NCBI GenBank assembly: GCA_000720535.1
Contig: JOAZ01000026.1
Coordinates: 1-64,000 of the forward strand
Reading direction: 5' to 3'
Length of the DNA stretch: 64,000 nucleotides
Source: Streptomyces halstedii
Lineage (GTDB): Bacteria; Actinomycetota; Actinomycetes; Streptomycetales; Streptomycetaceae
Shown: positions 8,692 to 18,182 of the stretch, one piece after another
How the letters are laid out: the number at the start of each line of letters is the position of its first letter
How positions within the stretch are numbered: position 1 is the stretch's first letter
Made by a program: the position numbers and the translations under genes
The notes under the pieces: generated by a model
What the model saw: the letters and a program-made list of their open reading frames with translations, nothing else
The model's database searches: none
What the model was told of the DNA's origin: nothing

Positions 8692-9813
8692 ATGGTCGCC
8701 AAGACGAGCCCTCCCGTCCTGTCCCGCCGCGCGCTCAACCGCGCCACGCTGGAGCGGCAGTCGCTGCTCCGGCGCGCCACGGTGCCCGCGAAGGACATGG
8801 TCGCCCGGCTCGTCGGCCTCCAGGCGCAGAACCCCCGGCCCCCGTACTTCCAGCTGCACGCCCGGATCGAGGGCTTCGACCCCGCGGAGCTGTCCGCCCT
8901 GATGGAGTCGCGTGAGGTGGTCCGGATCGTCAGCCTGCGCTCCACCATCCACACGCACACCGCCGATGACGCGCTCACCCTGCGGCCGCTGGTGCAGCCG
9001 GCCCGTGAGCGGGAGCTGAAGGTCTTCCGGCACGGGCTGACGGGCGTGGACCTGGAGCGGCTCGCCGCCGTCAGCCGGACGCTCGTCGAGGAGCGTCCCC
9101 GCACCATGAAGGAGCTGCGGGACGAGCTGCTGCCCCACTGGCCGGACGCCGAGCCCCGCGCCCTGTCGACCGCCGCCCGGTGCGTGCTCCCGCTGGTCCA
9201 GGTCACCCCGCGCGGACTGTGGGGGCGCGGCGGGCAGGTCGCGCTCACGACCGTCGAGCACTGGCTCGGCCGCTCCTCCGAGCCGGCGCCCGCCCCCGAC
9301 GAAACGGTCCTGCGCTACCTCGGCGCCTTCGGGCCCGCCTCGGTGAAGGACATGCAGACGTGGGCGGGCCTCACCCGGCTCCGTGAGGTCTTCGAACGGC
9401 TGCGGCCCCGGCTGGTCACCTTCCGCGACGAGCACGGCGTGGAGCTCTTCGACCTGCCCGACGCACCGCGGCCCGATCCGGACACCCCCGCCCCGCCGCG
9501 CTTCCTGCCCGAATTCGACAACGTCCTGCTCGGCCACGCCGACCGGACCCGCGTCATCCCGCCCGCCTACCGCAACCGTAACGGCGTGGGGAACCAGGTG
9601 TACGGATCGGTCCTGTACGACGGGTACTTCGCGGCGATCTGGCGCCTGGACCGGGTCGGGGACACGGAGACGGCGACCGTCCAGACCTTCGGGAACCCCG
9701 GCCCGGCCGCGCGTGAGGAGATCACCGGGGAGGCCGTGCGGATGCTGGCGGTGATGTCCGACGCGACCGCCCACGACGTGCGGTACGCCCCGTTCGTCGA
9801 CTTCGGCGACTGA
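8692..9813 (+). CDS. Winged-helix DNA glycosylase, AlkZ/YcaQ (HTH_42) family
   Basis: The 373-residue protein belongs to the winged-helix family once annotated as DNA-binding domain-containing. Near the N-terminus it has VGLQAQNPRPPY, which carries the Q-x-Q motif (Gln44, Gln46). In AlkZ/AlkX glycosylases this motif is catalytic for unhooking interstrand crosslinks or removing alkylated bases. RSTIHTHTADD and the C-terminal NGVGNQVYGSVLYDG segment are also family-typical. Family members occur both as housekeeping repair genes and as self-resistance genes in genotoxin clusters. No genotoxin genes are visible nearby, so the housekeeping role is favoured. Confidence 0.82.
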   Translation: MVAKTSPPVLSRRALNRATLERQSLLRRATVPAKDMVARLVGLQAQNPRPPYFQLHARIEGFDPAELSALMESREVVRIVSLRSTIHTHTADDALTLRPLVQPARERELKVFRHGLTGVDLERLAAVSRTLVEERPRTMKELRDELLPHWPDAEPRALSTAARCVLPLVQVTPRGLWGRGGQVALTTVEHWLGRSSEPAPAPDETVLRYLGAFGPASVKDMQTWAGLTRLREVFERLRPRLVTFRDEHGVELFDLPDAPRPDPDTPAPPRFLPEFDNVLLGHADRTRVIPPAYRNRNGVGNQVYGSVLYDGYFAAIWRLDRVGDTETATVQTFGNPGPAAREEITGEAVRMLAVMSDATAHDVRYAPFVDFGD

Positions 9814-9883
9814 GTGCCGCGCACCGGCGGCCCGCCCCGTCGTCCGCACGGCCCCGCATCCACGAGCCGTCGTCCACGCGCCC

Positions 9884-9945
9884 CGCCCCAAGGACACACG
9901 GCCCGCCCCAAGGACACGCGGCCCCGCTCCAAGGCACGCGCCCCG
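9884..9945. repeat. Degenerate ~20-bp tandem repeat
   Basis: Three imperfect units of the type GCCCCAAGGACACGCGGCCC lie between the convergent glycosylase and LuxR genes. No coding potential is evident. Confidence 0.5.
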
Positions 9946-9948
9946 TCC

Positions 9949-10794
9949 CTACGGCAGCAGCCCCACCCGGCGTGCGGCCACCACCGCCTCCAGCCGGGTG
10001 TGCGCCCCCAGCTTCCGCATCGCCGAACGCAGATAGGCCTTCACCGTCTCCGGCCGCAGCCCCAGCCGCTCGGCCGCCACCGCGTTCGTCGCCCCCGACG
10101 CCACACAGGCGAGCACGTCCACCTCGCGCGGGGCCAGCCGTACGTACCTCGTCTCGGGCGGGCGGTCGCTCCCGGTGGCCGAGGCGAGCCGCCCGCAGAC
10201 CACCAGCAGCTCGTCGCGCAGACCCGGATCCGCGATCCTCGGCGCCAGTGCCCGCAGCTCCCGGTGTGCCTCGCGTACGTCCTCCCAGACCCCGGGCCCC
10301 TCCCCGGCGCCGGTCAACTGCTCGCGGGTGGTGGTGAGCAACTGCTGGACCTCGTCCCGGACGGCCAGTGCCTGCTCCACGTCCCGGGCCGCCGACGCCG
10401 CGGCGTCGAACGTACGGTCGCCCAGGGCGAGCGGGGTGCGCAGGGCCCCGTACAGCACGCCGCGCACCCGGCGGCGCACCACCACGGGCACCGCGACGAC
10501 CGAACGCAGGCCCTCCGCCGCCACCGCCGTGTCGTACTCGTGGCTGATGTGGCGGGCCGAGGCGTAGTCGGTCACCGCGCACGGCCGGGACAGGGCGATC
10601 GCCTTGCCGCCGAGGCCGCTGCCCGCCGAGATGACGAGCCCGCGCAGCGCGGAGGTCTGCGCGCCGTTCAGCTCCGCGATGCGCGCGTGACGGGCGTCGG
10701 AGAGGAGCCCCCCGAACACCACCGGCAGCCCGCTCGTACGGCGCAGTCTCAGCAGGGCCGCCTGCACCTCGGCCGCCTCGCCCGGTTCTCCCAC
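9949..10794 (-). CDS. LuxR-family regulator with N-terminal GAF domain
   Basis: The 281-residue cytoplasmic regulator has a GAF sensor domain at about 20-160 (GLGGKAIALSRPCAVTDY and the VVAVPVVVRRRVRGVLYGA core strands). After a helical linker comes a C-terminal LuxR helix-turn-helix at about 215-281 (LAPREVDVLACVASGATN, then RPETVKAYLRSAMRKLGA). There is no phospho-acceptor domain, so activity is probably set by a small ligand or redox state sensed by GAF. It is divergent from the acyl-CoA synthetase pair across 118 bp, so that operon is the natural candidate target. Confidence 0.85.
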   Translation of the reverse strand: MGEPGEAAEVQAALLRLRRTSGLPVVFGGLLSDARHARIAELNGAQTSALRGLVISAGSGLGGKAIALSRPCAVTDYASARHISHEYDTAVAAEGLRSVVAVPVVVRRRVRGVLYGALRTPLALGDRTFDAAASAARDVEQALAVRDEVQQLLTTTREQLTGAGEGPGVWEDVREAHRELRALAPRIADPGLRDELLVVCGRLASATGSDRPPETRYVRLAPREVDVLACVASGATNAVAAERLGLRPETVKAYLRSAMRKLGAHTRLEAVVAARRVGLLP

Positions 10795-10912
10795 GGGACG
10801 CGCCTCCCGCTCTCTCGGTGGTACCCCCGTTCGGGGGTGGTGAGATCTGGGTCACTGTTCACATGATGTTAAGGCCCGTCGTCACCAGACGGGTCCGCAA
10901 CGAGGAGGGCAC

Positions 10913-12589
10913 ATGTCGGCAACCAGTGCGACGGAGACGTTCCGGGCAGCCCGGGACTACCTGCTGGAGCACCGTGAGGACTACGCGACGGCCTGCGCGG
11001 GCTTCCGCTGGCCCCGGTCGCCCCACTTCAACTGGGCCCTCGACTGGTTCGACGTCATCGCCGAGGACAACGACCGCACCGCCCTGCACATCGTGGAGGA
11101 GGACGGCACCCGTACCGAGGTGTCCTTCGCGGAGATGGCCGCCCGGTCGAACCGGGCCGCGAACTGGATGCGGTCGAAGGGCGTCGCGGCCGGTGACCGC
11201 GTCCTGGTCGTGCTCGGCAACCAGACCGAGCTGTGGGAGACCGCCCTCGCCGCCATGAAGCTGCGCGCCGTCGTCATCCCCGCCACCCCGCTGCTGGGCC
11301 CCCCCGACCTGCGCGACCGGGTCGAACGCGGCAGGGTCCGGCACGTCCTCGTACGGTCGGCGGACACCGCGAAGTTCGACGAGGTGCCCGGCGACTACAC
11401 CCGGATCGCGGTCGGTGACGACGTCGAGGGCTGGCTGTCCTACCGGGGCGCCGACCAGGCGTCCGACACCTTCACGCCGGACCGGGAGACCGACGCCGAC
11501 GAAGCCCTGATGCTCTACTTCACCTCCGGGACGACCGCGAGCCCCAAGCTGGTCGAGCACACCCATGTGTCCTACCCGGTCGGCCACCTGTCCACGATGT
11601 ACTGGATCGGGCTCAAGCCCGGCGACGTCCATCTGAACATCTCCTCGCCCGGCTGGGCGAAGCACGCCTGGTCGAACCTCTTCGCCCCGTGGAGCGCCGA
11701 GGCCACCGTCTTCATCTTCAACTACACCCGCTTCGACGCGGCCCGGCTGATGGCGGAGATGGACCGCTCCTCGGTGACGAGCTTCTGCGCACCGCCGACC
11801 GTCTGGCGCATGCTCATCCAGGCCGACCTGTCCCAGCTGCGGACACCGCCGCGCGAGGTCGTCGCCGCCGGTGAGCCGCTCAACCCCGAGGTCATCGAGA
11901 CCGTCCGGAGGCTCTGGGGCGTGACCATCCGGGACGGCTTCGGGCAGACCGAGACCGCCGTCCAGGTCGCCAACACTCCGGGGCAGCTGCTGAAGGCGGG
12001 CTCCATGGGGCGTCCCAGCCCCGGCTTCACCGTCGAACTGCTGGATCCGGTGACCGGCGAACCGGGGGTGAGCGAGGGGGAGATCTCCCTCGACCTGTCC
12101 GACGCCCCGGTCGGGCTGATGACGGGCTACCACGGCGACCCGGAGCGCACCGCGCGCGCCATGGCCGGCGGCTACTACCGCACCGGGGACATCGGCTCCC
12201 GGGACGCGGACGGCTACATCACGTACATCGGCCGGAGCGACGACGTCTTCAAGGCCAGCGACTACAAGATCTCGCCGTTCGAGCTGGAGAGCGCGCTGCT
12301 GGAGCACGAGGCGGTCGCGGAGGCGGCGGTCGTCCCCGCCCCCGACCCGCTGCGGCTCGCCGTGCCGAAGGCGTACGTGGTCCTCGCGGAGGGGTGGGAG
12401 CCGGGCCCGGACACCGCCAAGGTGCTCTTCGCGCACTCCCGTTCGGTCCTCGCGCCCTACAAGCGCATCCGCAAGCTGGAGTTCGCGGAGCTGCCCAAGA
12501 CCGTCTCCGGCAAGATCCGCCGGATCGAACTGCGTGAGGCGACCGCCCGGGGTGCCGGCACCGAGTTCGACGAGGGGGACCTGCGATGA
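10913..12589 (+). CDS. Acyl-CoA synthetase (AMP-binding, medium-chain/aryl type)
   Basis: The 558-residue ANL-superfamily enzyme activates a carboxylate as acyl-AMP and transfers it to CoA. The P-loop is [12 protein letters not shown], where Ala replaces the common Gly of TSGTTG-x-PK. The A5 region (DGFGQTETA), the A7 hinge aspartate ([16 protein letters not shown]) and the catalytic lysine near the C-terminus (SGKIRRIEL) are all present. Layout and length resemble medium-chain or benzoate-type synthetases rather than FadD. The start is preceded by GAGGAGGGCAC. The stop overlaps the next start by 4 bp, so the two synthetases are coupled. The divergent GAF-LuxR gene may regulate both. Confidence 0.85.
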   Translation: MSATSATETFRAARDYLLEHREDYATACAGFRWPRSPHFNWALDWFDVIAEDNDRTALHIVEEDGTRTEVSFAEMAARSNRAANWMRSKGVAAGDRVLVVLGNQTELWETALAAMKLRAVVIPATPLLGPPDLRDRVERGRVRHVLVRSADTAKFDEVPGDYTRIAVGDDVEGWLSYRGADQASDTFTPDRETDADEALMLYFTSGTTASPKLVEHTHVSYPVGHLSTMYWIGLKPGDVHLNISSPGWAKHAWSNLFAPWSAEATVFIFNYTRFDAARLMAEMDRSSVTSFCAPPTVWRMLIQADLSQLRTPPREVVAAGEPLNPEVIETVRRLWGVTIRDGFGQTETAVQVANTPGQLLKAGSMGRPSPGFTVELLDPVTGEPGVSEGEISLDLSDAPVGLMTGYHGDPERTARAMAGGYYRTGDIGSRDADGYITYIGRSDDVFKASDYKISPFELESALLEHEAVAEAAVVPAPDPLRLAVPKAYVVLAEGWEPGPDTAKVLFAHSRSVLAPYKRIRKLEFAELPKTVSGKIRRIELREATARGAGTEFDEGDLR

Positions 12590-14196
12590 CCGGCGCACTG
12601 TCCTACGCGCACGGCACCGGCACCACGCCCCTGCTCGGTGACACCATCGGGCGCAACCTCGCCCGCGCCGTCGAGGCGTTCCCGGAACGCGAGGCCCTGG
12701 TGGACATGGCCTCCGGGCGCCGCTGGACGTACGCCGAGTTCGGGGCCGCCGTCGAGGAGCTGGCGCGGGGGCTGATGGCGTCCGGCGTGGCCAAGGGCGA
12801 CCGGGTCGGCATCTGGGCCGTCAACTGCCCGGAGTGGGTGTTCGTCCAGTACGCGACGGCCCGCGTCGGCGCCGTCATGGTCAACATCAATCCGGCCTAC
12901 CGGGCGCACGAACTGCGCTTCGTGCTCGACCAGGCCGGGATCTCCCTGCTGGTCGCCTCGCTCAGCCACCGCACCAGCGACTACCGCGCCCTGGTCGAGG
13001 AGGTCCGCGGCGACTGCCCGGAGCTCAGGTCCGTCCACCACATCGGTGACGCGTCCTGGGACGAGCTGGTCCGGGCCGCCGCCTCGGTCACCCCCGAGGA
13101 GCTGGCCGCCCGTGAGGCCGGGCTGTCCTGCGACGACCCGATCAACATCCAGTACACCTCGGGCACCACCGGATTCCCCAAGGGAGCCACCCTCTCCCAC
13201 CACAACATCCTCAACAACGGGTACTTCGTGGGGGAGCTGGTCGCCTACACCGAGCACGACCGGGTCTGTCTGCCCGTGCCCTTCTACCACTGCTTCGGCA
13301 TGGTCATGGGCAACCTGGGCATCACCTCGCACGGCGCCTGCATCGTGATCCCCGGCCCGGCCTTCGAACCCGCCACGGTGCTCGAAGCCGTCCAGCGGGA
13401 GCGCTGCACCTCGCTCTACGGCGTCCCCACCATGTTCATCGCGGAACTGAACCTGCCGGACTTCGACTCCTACGACCTCTCCTCGCTGCGGACCGGGATC
13501 ATGGCCGGATCGCCCTGCCCGGTGGAGGTGATGAAGCGGGTCGTCGCGGAGATGCACATGGACGAGGTGTCCATCTGCTACGGGATGACGGAGACCTCCC
13601 CGGTCTCCACCCAGACCCGCCGTGACGACGACCTGGAGCGCCGCACCGGCACGGTGGGGCGGGTGCTGCCGCACATCGAGGTCAAGGTGACCGACCCCGT
13701 GACGGGTGTGACCCTGCCGCGCGGTGAGGCCGGTGAGCTGTGCACCCGCGGGTACAGCGTGATGCTCGGCTACTGGAACGAGCCGGAACGGACGGCGGAG
13801 GCGGTCGACGCGGGCCGCTGGATGCACACCGGGGACCTCGCGGTGATGCGGGAGGACGGATACGTCCAGGTCGTCGGCCGGATCAAGGACATGATCATCC
13901 GGGGCGGGGAGAACGTGTACCCCAGGGAGATCGAGGAGTTCCTCTACGGCCATCCGAAGATCGCCGACGTCCAGGTGGTCGGGGTGCCGGACGCGACCTA
14001 CGGCGAGGAGATCCTGGCCTGTGTCATCCCCCGCGACCACGCCGACCCGCCGACCCTGGAGGACCTGACGGCGTACTGCCGCGAGCAGTTGGCGCACTAC
14101 AAGATCCCGCGCCTGCTGCGCGTCCTCGAAGCGTTCCCGATGACGGTCAGCGGCAAGGTCCGCAAGATCGAACTGCGCGAGGGGTACGGGGAGTAG
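12586..14196 (+). CDS. Acyl-CoA synthetase (AMP-binding, ACSF2-like)
   Basis: The 536-residue ANL enzyme has the canonical P-loop [18 protein letters not shown]. It also has [15 protein letters not shown], the adenine motif [11 protein letters not shown], the hinge [20 protein letters not shown], the [14 protein letters not shown] block and the terminal [11 protein letters not shown] lysine. This combination is typical of ACSF2/YngI-type medium- to long-chain fatty acyl-CoA ligases. It is translationally coupled to the preceding synthetase. Two ligases of different subclass in one operon suggest activation of different acids in one catabolic route, but no further pathway enzyme is adjacent. 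Confidence 0.88.
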   Translation: MTGALSYAHGTGTTPLLGDTIGRNLARAVEAFPEREALVDMASGRRWTYAEFGAAVEELARGLMASGVAKGDRVGIWAVNCPEWVFVQYATARVGAVMVNINPAYRAHELRFVLDQAGISLLVASLSHRTSDYRALVEEVRGDCPELRSVHHIGDASWDELVRAAASVTPEELAAREAGLSCDDPINIQYTSGTTGFPKGATLSHHNILNNGYFVGELVAYTEHDRVCLPVPFYHCFGMVMGNLGITSHGACIVIPGPAFEPATVLEAVQRERCTSLYGVPTMFIAELNLPDFDSYDLSSLRTGIMAGSPCPVEVMKRVVAEMHMDEVSICYGMTETSPVSTQTRRDDDLERRTGTVGRVLPHIEVKVTDPVTGVTLPRGEAGELCTRGYSVMLGYWNEPERTAEAVDAGRWMHTGDLAVMREDGYVQVVGRIKDMIIRGGENVYPREIEEFLYGHPKIADVQVVGVPDATYGEEILACVIPRDHADPPTLEDLTAYCREQLAHYKIPRLLRVLEAFPMTVSGKVRKIELREGYGE

Positions 14197-14205
14197 GGCG
14201 TGGGG

Positions 14206-14228
14206 CCGGGGCGGGTGGACCGCCCCGG
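14206..14228. terminator. Hairpin terminator after acyl-CoA synthetase operon
   Basis: CCGGGGCGG (14206-14214) pairs perfectly with CCGCCCCGG (14220-14228) around a 5-nt loop. It sits immediately between convergent stop codons. Confidence 0.65.
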
Positions 14229-14230
14229 CG

Positions 14231-14452
14231 TCAGGCCGCCTCGGTCATGCCGGAGCCTGTGCCGCGCGTGGCGGCGGCCCATTCGATGAGCAGGATCTCG
14301 TACTTCGCGGACTCCACGGACGACCAGTCCTGGCCGGCCCGCTCGTCCACGAGCGCACGGATCGCCTCGTTCGCCTCGACGACGGCCGGGGAAGTCGGCT
14401 GTGGCGGGAAAACAGGTGCGGAGTGGGTGGAAAGGCGTGGAGTTAAGACCAT
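14231..14452 (-). CDS. Small conserved protein of unknown function
   Basis: This 73-residue soluble protein has a predicted helical core (VVEANEAIRALVDERAG, then SAKYEILLIEWAAA). I recognise it as a small conserved actinobacterial hypothetical but can assign no function. It has no signal peptide, cysteine motif or helix-turn-helix. It is convergent with the synthetase operon. The proline-rich N-terminal 20 residues may be outside the real protein if a later start is used, but no alternative with a better ribosome site is evident. Confidence 0.6.
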   Translation of the reverse strand: MVLTPRLSTHSAPVFPPQPTSPAVVEANEAIRALVDERAGQDWSSVESAKYEILLIEWAAATRGTGSGMTEAA

Positions 14453-14523
14453 GCCTTCACTCTACGTCCCCACACTGACAACAGCCCGAACATAAGTGGC
14501 TCCCGGGGCGGGGGTGACCGAAA

Positions 14524-15051
14524 TCATGCCCCGGGCCGGGAGGGGAGTTCGCGGCGCATACAGACCCGCGGCCACCGGTCCAGGCCGTGTTCCGCCTCCT
14601 GGGCCCTGATCCCGCGCAGTTCCTCGCCCGCCTCGTCCGCCGCCAGAGTCCGGAATCCGATGCGCTCGTAGTACGGGGCGTTCCACGGGACCCGGGCGAA
14701 GGTGGTGAGGGTGAGGGCGTCCGCCCCCTGTGCGACGGCCCAGTCGGCGAGCCGGTCGATGAGCGCGCGGCCGACGCCCCGGCGGGCGGCGGCGGGGGCC
14801 ACCGAGACCTGCTCGATGTGGGCCGCCCCGTCCACCAGGTCCGCGAGCAGATAGCCGACCGGGCGGTCGTCCGCCTCGTCGGCCGCCACCCAGCACCGGC
14901 CGGCGCGCGCGTAGTCCTCCAGCACGTCGAGCGGCGGGGGTTCGTCGTCGGCGACGGAATCCATGCCGAGCTCCCGGAACGGCTCACCGGCGGCACGTTC
15001 GATGTCCTGGAGCAGCGGCAGTTCGGCGCGGCGGGCGGGGCGTATGAGCAT
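14524..15051 (-). CDS. GNAT family N-acetyltransferase
   Basis: The 175-residue product is a full-length GNAT domain. Motif A reads VAPAAARRGVGRALIDRL, with the preceding strand HIEQVSV and the following PYYERIGF. The ATG at 15051 begins the first strand directly (MLIRPARRAEL). The downstream end of the zinc-ribbon gene lies only 20 bp upstream on the same strand, so the two are probably co-transcribed. Substrate unknown. Confidence 0.85.
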   Translation of the reverse strand: MLIRPARRAELPLLQDIERAAGEPFRELGMDSVADDEPPPLDVLEDYARAGRCWVAADEADDRPVGYLLADLVDGAAHIEQVSVAPAAARRGVGRALIDRLADWAVAQGADALTLTTFARVPWNAPYYERIGFRTLAADEAGEELRGIRAQEAEHGLDRWPRVCMRRELPSRPGA

Positions 15052-15071
15052 GGGACAAGTATGGCGGGCGG

Positions 15072-15773
15072 TCAGGGGCCGGTGCCGGCCACATCCTCGG
15101 CGGGGCCGTTGACCGGCTGGGGGGTTCCCGTGAGGTCCAGGACGAAGAGCGGGATGGCGAGGCCGTCACCGCGTTCCCTGGCATCGTCGGCGTACCCCGC
15201 GAGGGAGAAGAAGACGCTGGTCACCGAGGAGTTGAGGGCGTTCAGCCAGAGGCATTCGACATCGCGCAGGGCGGTCGGCCGGGTGGTCGAGTCGACCTGG
15301 GCGATCAGCCCGGCCGCCCGCAGGTCGATCCGGGACGGCGGGCGCACCTCCGGCTGGACGACGTCGCGGTAGCCCAGCCAGGTCAGATACAGCGCGGCGG
15401 CCCCGACCGCGTCGCGTGCCGTACGGATCACCAGGGGCCTGAACGGCGGACGCGGGTGCGCGGCGGTGCCGGGCGCCGGGACGGGTGAAGCGGGGGCGCC
15501 GCCGCCCCGGGTGGCGACCGGGCGCACCGGTATGCGCAGCACCGCCCCGCAGGGGCAGCAGAGTTCGGGGTGCGGCCACTGGTCGCGGCGTCCGCAGCTG
15601 TGGCAGCGGACGCTCACCCAGTCGTCCGTCCAGGTCCGGTGCGTGATCGGCTCGGCCGGGGCGCCGCGCAGCAGCGGCGGGGCGGTCGGCGCGCCGCACG
15701 GGCACGGGTACACCGGTGTGACGTACGCGTGGTCGCGCCGGCAGACCGGGCAGCGCACCGGTACGTGTTCCAC
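15072..15773 (-). CDS. Zinc-ribbon protein with restriction-endonuclease-like segment, unknown function
   Basis: The 233-residue protein starts with two or three zinc-ribbon knuckles: CPVCRRDH, then a CPCG pair, [16 protein letters not shown] and CPCG. Its C-terminal half (about 115-225) resembles Streptomyces proteins of unknown function that pair CXXC motifs with a hydrophobic alpha/beta core ([48 protein letters not shown]). That half could be an Mrr-like nuclease fold, but catalytic residues cannot be assigned with confidence. The GTG at 15773 follows GGAGGGGGACGG. It is divergent from gcl. Confidence 0.7.
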   Translation of the reverse strand: MEHVPVRCPVCRRDHAYVTPVYPCPCGAPTAPPLLRGAPAEPITHRTWTDDWVSVRCHSCGRRDQWPHPELCCPCGAVLRIPVRPVATRGGGAPASPVPAPGTAAHPRPPFRPLVIRTARDAVGAAALYLTWLGYRDVVQPEVRPPSRIDLRAAGLIAQVDSTTRPTALRDVECLWLNALNSSVTSVFFSLAGYADDARERGDGLAIPLFVLDLTGTPQPVNGPAEDVAGTGP

Positions 15774-15888
15774 GATCCGTCCCCCTCCCGCCGCGGGTAC
15801 CGCGGCCGGTGCCCCGTCGGTCCATCGTCCACCAAGAGGCGTGCCCGGGGCAGGGGATCGGCGTACTTCGCGCGCACGTGGCACTCCC

Positions 15889-15918
15889 TTGACGGGCGTC
15901 CCGCGCCGCCTCTAGATT
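15889..15918 (+). promoter_or_regulatory. gcl promoter (-35 TTGACG, -10 TAGATT)
   Basis: TTGACG at 15889-15894 and TAGATT at 15913-15918 are separated by 18 bp. The expected transcription start is near 15925, inside the operator pair just downstream and about 90 nt before the gcl ATG. Confidence 0.65.
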
Positions 15919-15920
15919 AC

Positions 15921-15956
15921 TTCCGTATAGCAGAACACATTTTCCGTAATGTGGAA
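15921..15956. promoter_or_regulatory. Class A tandem operator at gcl
   Basis: Two 15-bp near-palindromes, TTCCGTATAGCAGAA (15921-15935) and TTCCGTAATGTGGAA (15942-15956), start exactly 21 bp apart. They begin 2 bp after the -10 box, so a bound repressor would cover the transcription start. The same two-site geometry recurs at hyi and at allR/allB. Confidence 0.7.
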
Positions 15957-16016
15957 ACAATGCTCTCAGGTGGCGCGACAGAGCCCGAATCCACCCTGTC
16001 CGAGCAGGAGTACTCC

Positions 16017-17801
16017 ATGCCCCGTATGACCGCTGCCCGCGCGGCAGTCGAGATCCTCAAGCGCGAAGGTGTGAGCAACGCGTTCGGTGTGCCGGGTGCG
16101 GCGATCAACCCCTTCTACGCGGCGCTCAAGGCCGCCGGCGGGGTGCGTCACACCCTGGCCCGCCACGTCGAGGGCGCCTCCCACATGGCGGAGGGCTACA
16201 CCCGCGCCGCCGCCGGGAACATCGGCGTCTGCATCGGTACGTCCGGCCCGGCCGGCACCGACATGATCACCGGCCTGTACTCCGCCATCGCCGACTCCGT
16301 GCCGATCCTCTGCGTCACGGGCCAGGCCCCGACGGCCGTGCTCCACAAGGAGGACTTCCAGGCGGTGGACATCGCGTCCATCGCCGCCCCGGTGACCAAG
16401 GCCGCCACGACGGTCCTGGAGGCCGCCCAGGTCCCCGGCGTCTTCCAGCGGGCCTTCCACCTCATGCGCACCGGACGGCCCGGCCCGGTCCTCGTCGACC
16501 TGCCCATCGACGTGCAGCTGACCGAGATCGAGTTCGACCCCGAGCTGTACGAGCCGCTGCCGGTGCACAAGCCCGCGGCGAGCCGCCGGCAGATCGAGCG
16601 CGCGCTCGACATGATGGAGGCCTCCGAACGCCCGCTCATCGTCGCGGGCGGCGGTGTCATCAACGCCGACGCCTGCGAACTCCTGGTGGAATTCGCTGAG
16701 TTGTCCGGAGTCCCGGTCGTCCCCACCCTGATGGGCTGGGGCATCCTCCCCGACGACCACGACCTCAACGCGGGCATGGTCGGCCTCCAGACCTCGCACC
16801 GCTACGGCAACGCGAACTTCCTGGAGTCCGACTTCGTCCTCGGCATCGGCAACCGCTGGGCCAACCGCCACACCGGCAGGCTCGACGTCTACACCGAGGG
16901 CCGCACCTTCGTCCACGTCGACGTCGAACCCACCCAGCTGGGCAGGATCTTCGCCCCGGACCTCGGCATCGCCTCCGACGCCCGCGCCGCGCTGGCCCTG
17001 TTCGTGGAGGTGGCCCGCGAACGCAAGGCGGCGGGCCCGCTGAAGGACCGCTCGGCGTGGGCGGCGTCCACCCAGGAGCGCCGGGCCGCGCTCCAGCGGC
17101 GGACCCACTTCGACCAGGTGCCGCTCAAGCCGCAGCGCGTCTACGAGGAGATGAACCGCGCCTTCGGACCGGAGACCCGTTACGTCACCACCATCGGCCT
17201 CTCCCAGATCGCCGGCGCGCAGATGCTCCACGTCTACCGGCCGCGCCACTGGATCAACTGCGGCCAGGCCGGCCCGCTGGGCTGGACCATCCCGGCCGCG
17301 CTCGGCGTCGCCACGGCCGACCCGGACGGCTCGGTCGTGGCACTCTCCGGCGACTACGACTTCCAGTTCATGCTGGAGGAACTGGCCGTCGGCGCCCAGC
17401 ACCGCATCCCGTACGTCCACGTGCTGGTGAACAACTCCTACCTGGGGCTCATCCGGCAGGCGCAGCGCGCCTTCGACATCGACTTCCAGGTCAACCTGGA
17501 GTTCGAGAACCTCAACTCCCCGGAGCTGGGCGCCTACGGAGTGGACCACGTCAAGGTCGTCGAGGGCCTCGGCTGCAAGGCCATCCGGGTCACGGAACCG
17601 GACCAGCTGCTGCCGGCGTTCGAGGAGGCGAAGAAGCTCGCGGCCGAACACCGGGTGCCGGTCGTGGTGGAGGCGATCCTGGAGCGGGTCACGAACATCT
17701 CGATGAGCGGGACGGACATCGCGTCGGTCAACGAGTTCGAGGAGCTGGCGACCGAGCCGGGCCACGCGCCCACGGCCGTCCGCCCGTTGACGGTGTCCTG
17801 A
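16017..17801 (+). CDS. gcl: Glyoxylate carboligase
   Basis: The 594-residue ThDP enzyme condenses two glyoxylate molecules to tartronate semialdehyde with loss of CO2. The N-terminal pyrimidine-binding domain has [20 protein letters not shown]. Glyoxylate carboligases characteristically lack the ThDP-activating Glu and carry a hydrophobic residue there. The central segment is [19 protein letters not shown]. The C-terminal PP domain has the ThDP/Mg motif [12 protein letters not shown] and [13 protein letters not shown]. The ATG at 16017 follows AGCAGGAG; an in-frame ATG at 15960 lies inside the operator pair and is unlikely. Products pass to the reductase and isomerase encoded by the operon at 19842-21594. 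Confidence 0.95.
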   Translation: MPRMTAARAAVEILKREGVSNAFGVPGAAINPFYAALKAAGGVRHTLARHVEGASHMAEGYTRAAAGNIGVCIGTSGPAGTDMITGLYSAIADSVPILCVTGQAPTAVLHKEDFQAVDIASIAAPVTKAATTVLEAAQVPGVFQRAFHLMRTGRPGPVLVDLPIDVQLTEIEFDPELYEPLPVHKPAASRRQIERALDMMEASERPLIVAGGGVINADACELLVEFAELSGVPVVPTLMGWGILPDDHDLNAGMVGLQTSHRYGNANFLESDFVLGIGNRWANRHTGRLDVYTEGRTFVHVDVEPTQLGRIFAPDLGIASDARAALALFVEVARERKAAGPLKDRSAWAASTQERRAALQRRTHFDQVPLKPQRVYEEMNRAFGPETRYVTTIGLSQIAGAQMLHVYRPRHWINCGQAGPLGWTIPAALGVATADPDGSVVALSGDYDFQFMLEELAVGAQHRIPYVHVLVNNSYLGLIRQAQRAFDIDFQVNLEFENLNSPELGAYGVDHVKVVEGLGCKAIRVTEPDQLLPAFEEAKKLAAEHRVPVVVEAILERVTNISMSGTDIASVNEFEELATEPGHAPTAVRPLTVS

Positions 17802-17827
17802 GCCGCCGCCACGCGCCCCGGTCCACG

Positions 17828-17879
17828 CGGCACCGGCCTCCACGACGGCCCCTGGCGGTCGTCGTGGAGGCCGGTGCCG
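17828..17879. terminator. Strong hairpin terminator after gcl
   Basis: A perfect 19-bp stem pairs 17828-17846 with 17861-17879 (outer bases CGGCACC...GGTGCCG) around a 14-nt loop. It lies 27 bp after the gcl stop. Confidence 0.8.
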
Positions 17880-18182
17880 TGTCCGGTGCCGCCCGCGCAC
17901 CGGTCCGGCCGCGCGGCGCGGTGCGGGGCCGGGACGGCGACGGCGCAACGGGGTGGGGCGCACGGATCTCTCCGTGCGCCCCACCCCGTTCTCGTCCTCA
18001 CGGCGACCGCGGCGGCGAGTGGCGGCCCGAGTGCGGTCCGGCCCCCTCAGGTCCGGGGCCGGGCCGCCGGGCCCTTCGCCACCGCACTGGCGTCCCCCGC
18101 CGCCGCGGTCCCGTCCTGACGGCGCCCCGCCGCACCCCTCATCCGGGTGCGCGGCGCCGCCAGGGCCCTGGGAAGGGAGGCG
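17880..18182. other. Gene-free region between gcl terminator and catalase
   Basis: The region contains the hairpin at 17947-17990 and C/G-rich low-complexity sequence up to the catalase stop. No plausible gene was found. Confidence 0.5.
17947..17990. terminator. 20-bp perfect stem with UCUC tetraloop
   Basis: The arms 17947-17966 and 17971-17990 are perfect complements (AACGGGGTGGGG... with ...CCCCACCCCGTT) around the loop TCTC. It is one of the strongest terminators in the window and probably isolates gcl from the convergent catalase. Confidence 0.8.

Noticed and set aside
15960-16016. Upstream in-frame ATG for gcl
   Set aside because: It lies right behind the operator pair, lacks a ribosome site, and adds 19 residues not typical of glyoxylate carboligases. 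The ATG at 16017 follows AGCAGGAG.
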